Positions 56,500-64,000 of a DNA stretch of 64,000 nucleotides are shown here, one piece after another. Below the pieces are notes generated by a model. It was given only the letters and a program-made list of their open reading frames with translations. It searched no databases and had not been told where the DNA came from. Position numbers and translations under genes: made by a program. The stretch is from Hymenopellis radicata (lineage: Eukaryota; Basidiomycota; Agaricomycetes; Agaricales; Physalacriaceae), in contig JADNRX010000026.1 of NCBI GenBank assembly GCA_015501595.1, positions 186,001 through 250,000 of the forward strand, written 5' to 3'. The stretch's first letter is position 1. Each line of letters opens with the position of its first letter.

Positions 56500-57300
56500 T
56501 GGCCCAGACCAAGACGCTGACTACGAGGGCGAGAACGACACACCCTCAGACGACGAATACCACTATTCCCTCACATCTTCCTCGGTATCCAGAGATTACG
56601 ACGAATCAAGCACCACCGAACGATTAGGTGAGTTTCAATTATTCTTCGACATACGATTCAGTTTCCTGACGGTAAATTGCAGCTTATCCTGCTGGAATCG
56701 ATGCCTGGCCGGCGAGGCTACGCATGCTGCTGTTCTTCGACGCGCCGTTCTTGTCGGTACCTCTTCCTTACACTCTTCGATATCCAGAGATGTCGAATCA
56801 ACCGCCGCCGAACGATTAGTAAGTTTCAATTATTGGTCGACTTCCAATTCACTTTCTGACTGTAAATCTCAGTTTAGCCTTCTGGGAATCAAAGCCTGAC
56901 CGGCGAGGTCGCCAACGCTGCTCACCTCGGGCGCTATCGGCCTATGCCAATGAGGTGTATTCTTATCTTTGCGGTACTAGCGACTATCAATACGCCGCCG
57001 CCTTACTCTGAGGAACGCGTTCCAGTGTGGATTCTGCTAAACAGGTCAGTGTTTAGTGTCTGCATGCATTCTCAGCCGGACTCCAACTTGACCTTACTAG
57101 GGATAAACACACCAAAGACGATGTTCAAACGCGAAGATGACGACTTGCCGTTCCTGGAGAACCTCCACACGCTCCCGCTAAAAAAGCACAGGCCGTCGCC
57201 CTTCCTCGCGCCCTTCCGCGCGTCGCCGCCCCGCAGGCTATTACCGCTCTCGACCTGTCTGCGTACAACGCCAACACTACAAGTGTCCAGTTTGTGACCG
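56500..57300 (+). other. Y3 region with a 196-bp partial tandem duplication
   Basis: TATCCAGAGAT...GAACGATTAG followed by an intron-like (G)TAAGTTTCAATTATT...CAG segment occurs at 56585 and again at 56781. A spliced reading gives short acidic peptides but no known domain. A Cys pair (YKCPVCDRVQ) is encoded near 57280. Perhaps another captured host exon set. Confidence 0.35.
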
Positions 57301-57690
57301 GGTGCAAGAGAACCCCTGGAAGTCGTCTCAACATGCACGTGCGCGCCCCAGAAACTGACCAGAGGAAGGATGGCGGTCCATGGGCGTCCGTCTCGAGGAT
57401 CTCGACCTGTATAATTAGGGCTCGTGCGAGGACGGTCGGAAGACTATTTTTCGGGACACGGTGAAGGATTTCTGTCTGCTCCTTGTTTATGACCCCCTTA
57501 TGACTTACTGCGTGCCATCTACTCTCGTATTCGTACTCGTTCATCTTCTATCATCTCTTATGTATTCATAATGTCTGTGCGCCGTCCATAATGAACGCCG
57601 TTCTTGCCTCTCAGTCGTCGTGGACGTAAAACTATTTTCATCCTCCAATCTTGCCCACAACCATCTTGAATTAAATTTACTGACGGCGCT

Positions 57691-57969
57691 ATGTCTGACC
57701 GGACAAATGCCGACGAGGCGGGCACAAACGTACAGACAGGCGTCACCCTTACTGTCGAGGCCGTTTTCCAGATCCAGTTCATTCGGGCTAGGTGTGGTCT
57801 CAACATCGAACCAGCTTGAGAAATCTGAGCTGTTTCTAGATCCACCCCCAATAGACGCATTGAACAACTGTGGGAGTCGGTGCAACCGCCACCAGGAGAC
57901 TCAGAGCCTCACGTTGAAGAGCAGACACAGCCGCACGAAGGAGCCTCCTCAGATAGCACTCAACCTTGA
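57691..57969 (+). CDS. Possible small two-exon protein
   Basis: Exons 57691-57791 and 57840-57969 join in frame to a 76-residue acidic protein beginning MSDRTNADEAG and ending SSDSTQP. The intron has a GTGTGG donor, a CTGAG branch-like site and a TAG acceptor. No domain recognised; it may be part of a longer untranslated leader of the integrase gene. Confidence 0.3.
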
Positions 57970-58157
57970 ACACGTTAGTCACCCTTGCTCTGAGAATCAT
58001 AATTTAATTTGACCCCTTCTAGTTCCCCATCCACTCCGGGCCTACGCCAGTACAGTAGAATCTGTGTCGCACTGAGATGTAAATTCTTGTTACTGTAATC
58101 ATTCGGAGATAAGATCGGAGCCATTAAAATCAGTCTTGCTCTTCACCGTCACCCGCC

Positions 58158-59745
58158 ATGGCAGAGCGAGACAATATCCAACAATTTCTATCATACTGCC
58201 ACGGACTATGCAACGAGTCTCGTTTTATCATCACCTCCTTCCCCAATGCAGAGATACCAGCAGTGGAAAAGGTGGCACATCAACTCTATGCCGTTCGAAC
58301 CATTATCCATGGCTTGGACGACCCCTACCTCAGCGAAGCCCAAGTTGAGGCTATGCTAGATCAAGTTGATGACCTCCTGCGGCAGTTGGAGGATTTCCTG
58401 GAGACACCGCCGCCGCCCGTATCCCAAGGCCTGCCTCGCGTTTATACAGGACGCCCTGGGCGCCCTGCCTACCAGTTGGATATGGAGAGGGCGTGCCTGC
58501 TCCATGACTTAGGGAATACATGGGAGGATATAGCTGGGGTCTATGGTGTGAATCGCCAAACCCTTTACAATCATATGGCCCAGCATGGGATTTCACCCGC
58601 ACGAAAAATGTTCACGGATATTCAGGATGAGGAACTCGATGAAGCAGTGGCGGAGATTTCCATGAAGCATCCCTTCATCGGCTCTGCAATCGTTCAAGGC
58701 CATCTGGAAACGATTGGAATCCATCTACCCCGAAAGAGAGTTCAAGAGAGCCTAAGGCGAGTGGATGCCATTGGAGTCCTAACAAGGCGTGTAACACTCT
58801 TATTTCAAGGTGAACGACTGATTGACTGTAGTATAGATGGGCGAATGTTACCAAGCGAAGGGTCTACAAGGTCCGAGGATCCAATGCACTCTGGCATCAA
58901 GATGGGCACGAGAAACTCAAATACTGGGGCTTCTGGGTGCACGGCTGCGTCGATGGACATTCACGCCTAATCGTTTATATGGAGTGTCGATCAAACAAGC
59001 GCGCGGAGACTGTTCGTCAGTGTTTCCTTGCCGGAGTGGCATTATTGGGATGGCCAAGTCGTGTTCGCGGGGACTTTGGGACAGAGAACAACAGCATTGA
59101 GAAGGACATGATTCTGCATTGGGGTGAAGCACACCACGCCTATCTACGAGGACGGTAAGTCATCATCCTGCTTGATGGCAAGGCTAACGGGCTGATAGAT
59201 CAACCCATAATGTTCGGATTGAGCGTCTTTGGGTCGATGTTCAGAAGGACTCGTTAGAGGCCTTTCGGCAGGTCTTTCTCTATATGGAACAGAACGGGCT
59301 GTTTGATAAGGAAAATGCTATCCATTGCCTCTGCATATTCCTAGTCTACCAACCTCGTATCCAGGCCTCCCTGAATCGTGCAAAACATGCGTGGAACCAC
59401 CACAAGATTCGTACCGCTCGCAGCAAGACTCCCATTGCCATGTATGAATTGAGTCGGGAGAAACTCATTATGCTTGGTGTGTGGACTGGGGATGTCGGTG
59501 ATGACATCTCCTGCGTTGATGGATTCTACGGCGTTGAAGGAGCAGAACGTGAAGAGGAGGGCTTGGCTATGCCAAGGGTGGATCCAAATGATCCTAATTC
59601 AGCGCTGGCAGAAGACGAGGACATTGAATCTGCGCGTGAAGCCTTAGGTGATTTTGATTTTGAGGAGGAAGATGACAACTGGGGCATAGATGTTTATTGT
59701 AGAGCTGTAGTTCAACTGCACGCCCATGTCTGTAGTCTTAATTAG
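58158..59745 (+). CDS. Integrase/transposase of Y3 (rve-type D,D,E core with HTH-like N-terminus)
   Basis: Three exons (58158-58790, 58832-59154, 59199-59745) give exactly 500 residues. The N-terminal about 110 residues are helical. An HTH-like DNA-binding region follows (MERACLLHDLGNTWEDIAGVYGVNRQTLYNHM). The catalytic core is NALWHQDGHEKLKYWGFWVH (first Asp), VRGDFGTEN (second Asp), then STHNVRIERLWVDV (Glu), with spacing of the retroviral-integrase fold. The C-terminus is acidic (LGDFDFEEEDDNW). This family of integrase-core proteins is repeated many times in Agaricomycete genomes. Its position beside the right TIR and the 6-bp TSD make it the likely transposase of Y3 and possibly of X, Y1 and Y2. 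No stop or frameshift interrupts it. Confidence 0.85.
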
Positions 59746-60027
59746 GCATCTCAAACTGTTACCTGTGACTGAGTTGATGGCGGGATTCGGGCTACCCTTT
59801 TTGGAGCAGCGGCGATATCTAGGGTTAGGTCCTACCATGGCCTCTTCTCACTTGCGGCTCACAAGGGAAAGTGGAATCTGACTTTACACTGAACCAGGAA
59901 AAGTCATTCCTCACTTTTAGAGAGTGAGAATGTACTTTTCCCGAAATTTTACAAAGTGTAGCAGAAATCCAGGCAAAAGTGAGAAAAGTGAGTGTAATTG
60001 AATTATTAGACAGTATATTGCCGATAC
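59746..60027. other. Y3 right terminal region
   Basis: About ten CACTTT/AAAGTG-like motifs from 59868 to 59995, then the right TIR ending CCGATA. Confidence 0.6.
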
Positions 60028-60060
60028 AACTTGGATTTTTCCCCAGCATTACCCCCATAA

Positions 60061-60196
60061 AACTAGCCATCCCAGTGAGATCGCGAGCGTAAGAAGTCCC
60101 TCTTATGAGGCATTTTTTGTTAACGACGCGTAGCCTGGTCACATTTCGAACTGCATTTTCATCACTAGTGAGGTACGAGCTAATGGAGTCTGCCTA
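60061..60196. other. 136-bp spacer between X1 and X2, inferred inverted
   Basis: Begins AAACTA and ends TGCCTA. These are the reverse complements of the outer flanks TAGTTT (63698-63703, right of X2) and TAGGCA (22519-22524, left of X1). The segment therefore sits in inverted orientation relative to its original flanks. No gene. Confidence 0.7.
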
Positions 60197-63100
60197 TATG
60201 GGGGTAATGCTGGGGAAAAATCCAAGTTGACTGTTTTACTACTACTATGAAGTATTCTCACTTTTAGTATAACTTTCACTACGACTTTTGAGCCAAAATG
60301 AAAAGTGGTACAGTTCTACTTCGGAGTCCCACTTCTTCAACCAGTATCAGTTTTCCTTTCCTGTAGATTCACAATTGTCACACCACTCTTTTGGGCTGCA
60401 TCCTTTGTACCTAAGTACTTAGACACTTAAGTTTAAACTAGATTTAGTAATCTTCAGTGCGCCACAACACGTAAGCTGACCTCACGAAAAACATCAATCT
60501 CCCAGTTACTTCCCGTTGTCTGCCTCGCAATCAAAGTTCTCCTGAGTGAACAACACTCTAATGTCTTCCAAAATATCCTCGTCCCAGTCGAGCGAAACGA
60601 CTTGTGATCACCGTCGACCGGTCTGCACAGTCGAAAACTTGCCTGCGAAAAATGAGAGAGCATCACCGACTCTGCTGCTGTCGTTGCTGCGACAAGTTCC
60701 GAAGCACGAAGGCCGTCAATCTGCCACTCTGATCAAAATCAAGGTTCGCGTTTGTGCCCGCCTTGAAGGAGACTACGGCCGGACCTGTCATCGAGAGTGC
60801 TGTCCAAAGGCTGTCGTAGAGAGCCTGCAGTGAAGAGCGTTGCTCCTGAGGTTGTGTTCTACCCGAGCCTCCAGGGAGAATGCAATACCTGAGTGCAGTG
60901 GAGGAACCTGTTGTCGAGGCGCCTGTAGTTGAGGAGCGGTCTGTTCCAGCGCCCGTTGATGATACTCTCGCGCCAGTACCTGTCGATGATATTTCTGCTC
61001 CTGCGCCTATTGTTGATATACAGCTCCAGCGGCTCTGGACGAAAAACCAGCACCCGTTGTTGAAGATGTGGTTGAAGAGGAGTACGCACCTGTTGCACTG
61101 CTTGACACACTCCTCTTTCTGATGAAGTCGAGCCTGTGGAGGAATTCCCAATGCGCCCATCGTCCTCGCCACAGAACAAACTGTCCCGCTCGTCCCTAAG
61201 GAGGTTATACCGGCTGTACCAGTAGAAGAGGAGACACCGATTATCCAGGAAGCACCGGTTATTGAAGATACATAGCCCTGCTGTGTCGCTAGCGGACGAC
61301 GTTCTGCGCTTGAAGGGCCCGCTCCGGACCATCCACGTTTACCCGAATGCACTCCATTCAAACATTATGCGTAGACCTGTTATCAACAACCTTTATATTT
61401 GTCAACAGTTTGAGAATAGAAAACACGTACTTCCGCATGTGTATGTGCGATGAGCCTTACCCAAGGTGAAGATCGTGGAGTTCGCAATTTCCGGTCCATA
61501 ATCCCTCGAACGCGACTCCGCCATCCATAGTTCTCCATCCCAGCCAGGAAACACTACGTCAACGTTGCGGCGTCCGCAGTCGTGAACCCACGTAGTTCCC
61601 CAAGTCAATGTCTCCGCCCAGATAGACATGGAGGTCCAAGATGATGTCCAAGCCTACGACGTTGCCCAGGATGAAATGGCTGCGACCAAGCCAGGGGTCG
61701 ACAGAGGCAGAGGCAGAATCAGAGGTCGCCACAGAGACGACGGAACGAGGGCTGTGCTGTTGGATACCGACACCAAGGTGGACGTCGAATATGAATAGCT
61801 ACAGCCCAGTATCGGATGCCCATATCCTTAGTCGTGAGGAAAGATGTTGAGCCTTTGTAGGGAGGGTACCCGAAACCTTTTGCGGACTCAATGTTCACGC
61901 GAAATGCGGAAGAATAAGACATTTATTGCGAAAGAAGGTGGTAAATATCAAGTGAGATGGAAGCAGGCACCCGACCCAGAACCCACACCTGCGAGACGGC
62001 TCAGTCGTGAGGTTGGGAAGGCGAACCCGACAACGCACCATAGAAATGGTGTTGAGCGCTCTGGAGGGCACGTCGAGTCGTCCCAGAACCATCTTAAACA
62101 AAGGAAAGACGAGATCCTGATCTTGATCCGCTGGCCGTATCCGAGAGGAAAAGGTCGATCTGGAAAAGATCAGCAGAAATGAACGATGGTCGGTGCGCAC
62201 CGTGAAGTCAAGCTGGGAGAAATTTCCATGGGGAGCTCTACGATTACATGTCGCGCACGAAGTACCTGGAGGGCCCATTGATGAAAGGCACTGATGGCTT
62301 TGATGACCTGATTGGTGACTTGGATGAGTTCTTCGGAGGGATACCCGAAGGACATGGACACTGACGTGTTACAAACGAGTTTGATGCAGTGGTGTGCGCG
62401 AAAATTCAAACGCTGAGCGCTGCCGCAGGATATCAGAACCAGAGTCGAGAATCGAAAGACATAGAAGGTGGCATTGTGGTTAGTGAAGAGACACAATCTC
62501 TGAAGTACGCGTTAGTCTCTGGACGACGTCAAGAATGGTACCTAAACATGAGACGACTGTCAACTCGGATACGACGAGGATGACAATGTACACAAGACCC
62601 ACTTGGGGAGAAATAGAGAAAAGGCCGCCCTTCAAAGGGTTCTGGTTGTGACTGATGCGCGGGCGAGCCACATGAAGAGCGGCGAGCCGCACGAAGAACG
62701 CTTCGTCCTGAGTGCTGACGATGTCCACGCCACATTTGATTTGAGTATCGATAGAGATCAGAATAGTTTGGAAGATGATGAAGGTAGCGTTGGCCCATAG
62801 AGCGTCGGTCGCCTGGCAGAGGTGCTCGTTGAAGATGGGTGGCAGGCATGCTTAAAGCAAACAGAAAGGTGAGGTTGAAGCTGAAGTGATGCGGGTAGAG
62901 TCCGGCGCGGCAGTGTTCAGGGCAGGCGCCGAGGATGCCAGATCCAGTATGGCTCGAATTCGAGCACTGCTTGGTGATAGAGACGACGATTCTTGAGAGC
63001 TGGAGGGAGGAGCAGCGACTGATGGTTGAGGATGAGGGTTGCGTCGGGGGTAATTGACGGTTACGACGTTCGCGCAGGCCATGAGAAGGGGAGAGACACT

Positions 63101-63697
63101 ATTGTAGGCAGAGGAGGGCCATTCCCTGCTAAAGTCCAGCAGTCACATGGTGGAAGCACAGTGAATGAAAGCCACACACCTTCAACGTTATTCTCCACCA
63201 CCGCCACCACCGACAACGCCCCCAGCGAACAGCGGGGCCGCGGCTTGTGTTGACATGCTTGGTGATGGTGGTAGGTGGCAAGGCGCATTGTCACGCTCTG
63301 TGACGACGTCCGGAAGGTTCGGATGATGAGCACCAGGGCGCGCGCCGCGGGAAGACTTCGACCAGTCGAAGCACGCTTGACGTGTGTGGCGTAGCAGAAT
63401 ATGGTGTAACGTGATCACGTTGAAAAACACGACATAATTGATATTCAAAAATATTGTCTTAATCAAATATCTCTTTTTGGTCAACACGACACGTCGGCCG
63501 TCGGGTCATGTCGACGCGTCGTGTAACGGTCACCAGGAGGAGCGAAAGTCGTACTCGAAAGTGGGACTCACTGCGATTGAGATCAGTCCTACTTTGCACT
63601 TTCTAAAAAGTGAGATTAAAAGTAATACTTTTTGTGAACAAAAGTGACAAAGTAAGAGTAAAATCGCTCTGAATTTTTCCCCAGCATTACCCCCATA
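60197..63697 (-). mobile_element. TIR element X2, uninterrupted copy (inverted)
   Basis: 3501 bp with TIR TATGGGGGTAATGCTGGGGA at each end and CACTTT/AAAGTG subterminal motifs. It provides the empty sites for Y2, the gypsy element and Y3 in X1. Differences from X1 are few (for example an extra C near 61597 and isolated substitutions). It has the same undecided frames: plus 60880-61122 (Pro-Val-Glu/Asp repeat), plus 61844-62182 and minus 60663-61361. No transposase was recognised. Confidence 0.8.
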
Positions 63698-64000
63698 TAG
63701 TTTGATTATGACTACTATGACTACTCATTCCAATATACACTAGGGACCCTGGCTGAAATACTACGACTACTGCCGAAGAACACACTCAATTTGAGACCCA
63801 CGCACTTCCTTATTGGGCTCTTGTGGGCGCCTAATGACGGACGCATACGTCATGCCCGTGTGCTTCTTATGCTCGCTCTCTTATATAGAAGCGCACTCGT
63901 TGTGTCTTTCTTCCAGACCCCCACCACTCCAGCTTTCAGCGACGTGCTCCCTGGCTGACGCGGTCTTTGGCTCGAATTGCTTCGGTAATTTCTCATCCAA
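63698..64000 (+). promoter_or_regulatory. Unique right flank with a TATA-like box
   Basis: Host sequence resumes with TAGTTTGATT. TTATATAGAA at about 63881-63890 followed by pyrimidine-rich TCTTTCTTCCAG suggests the promoter and leader of a plus-strand gene starting beyond the window. No ATG-led frame is long enough to judge. Confidence 0.35.

Larger units (their letters stand above)
45240..60027. mobile_element. Y3: 14.8-kb TIR transposon with integrase, TET/JBP-like dioxygenase and captured host exons
   Basis: The left end is TTTGGTGGTATCCTTGTCGA and the right end reads TATCGGCAATATACTGTCTA inward, homologous to the ends of Y1/Y2. The TSD is CAACTT (45234-45239 and 60028-60033), with the intact target visible in X2. 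Both ends carry CACTTT/AAAGTG motifs. Contents: J-like-domain gene (+), dioxygenase gene (-), a poorly understood middle with inverted and tandem repeats, captured host fragments, and a D,D,E integrase (+) ending 282 bp before the right end. An rve-type transposase, TA-starting right end and 6-bp TSD resemble what I recall of the IS3EU superfamily; that placement is tentative. Confidence 0.82.
22525..60060 (+). mobile_element. TIR element X1, split by three nested insertions
   Basis: TIRs are TATGGGGGTAATGCTGGGGA at both ends. The X sequence survives in four pieces: 22525-23168, 33463-35803, 44752-45239 and 60034-60060. Joined, they have the same length (about 3.5 kb) and order as the uninterrupted inverted copy X2. 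The insertions are Y2, a gypsy element and Y3, each bounded by its own TSD. The left flank is TAGGCA and the right flank AAACTA; they do not match each other but match the flanks of X2 (see findings). No transposase is recognisable. Confidence 0.8.

Noticed and set aside
45240..60027. Y3 as a Polinton/Maverick (15-20 kb, 6-bp TSD, rve integrase)
   Set aside because: No protein-primed DNA polymerase, packaging ATPase, protease or capsid-like gene is present, and the TIRs are only about 30 bp.
45240..60027. Y3 dioxygenase linkage taken as proof of a KDZ transposon
   Set aside because: KDZ elements carry a different transposase; the only transposase here is the rve-type integrase and the TSD is 6 bp, not 8.

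Overview
The window looks like nuclear DNA of a mushroom-forming basidiomycete (Agaricomycetes). Host genes carry many 45-60 nt introns with GT(A/G)(A/C)G donors, CTAAC/CTGAC branch sites and short acceptors. The repeats also fit that group: Ngaro-type tyrosine-recombinase retrotransposons, a chromodomain Ty3/gypsy element, and a transposon-borne dioxygenase resembling the TET/JBP family.

Layout. 1-11.2 kb is ordinary host sequence: the 3' part of a BRCT gene (+), a decayed SNG1/DUF3533-type membrane-protein gene (+), a flavin-dependent halogenase (-), an unrecognised helical protein (+), a PDAT/LRO1 acyltransferase (-) and tRNA-Ser(GCU). 11.2-63.7 kb is almost entirely a nest of mobile elements. 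63.7-64 kb is unique flank with a TATA-like box.

The nest can be ordered from terminal inverted repeats (TIRs) and target-site duplications (TSDs) read directly from the sequence. Y1 (11178-21993) and Y2 (23169-33456) are copies of one TIR element with different 6-bp TSDs. Each carries an Ngaro retrotransposon at the same position, and that Ngaro carries the same hAT-like insertion (A). A second hAT-like element (B) sits at a different place in each Ngaro. X1 (22525-60060) is a 3.5-kb TIR element split by three insertions: Y2, an intact-looking chromodomain gypsy element (35804-44746, with 298-bp LTRs that look identical), and Y3 (45240-60027). X2 (60197-63697) is an uninterrupted inverted copy of X. 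The 6-bp flanks of X1 and X2 are exchanged, which implies that the 136 bp between them was inverted by recombination between the copies.

Y3 (14.8 kb) is the most unusual item. It shares its ends with Y1/Y2 and carries a spliced D,D,E integrase/transposase with an HTH-like N-terminal region next to its right end. It also carries a multi-exon gene ending in a J-domain-like HPDKN segment, a 2-oxoglutarate/Fe(II) dioxygenase resembling TET/JBP DNA-base oxidases, and captured pieces of host genes (RhoGEF-PH-like and MFS-transporter exons with splice sites kept). X, Y1, Y2 and Y3 share 6-bp TSDs and dense subterminal CACTTT/AAAGTG motifs. X, Y1 and Y2 have no recognisable transposase, so the Y3 integrase is a plausible shared mobilising enzyme (inference).

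Caveat: several host genes and the Y1/Y2 copies differ or break by single-base homopolymer indels. Some frameshifts may be assembly error rather than decay.
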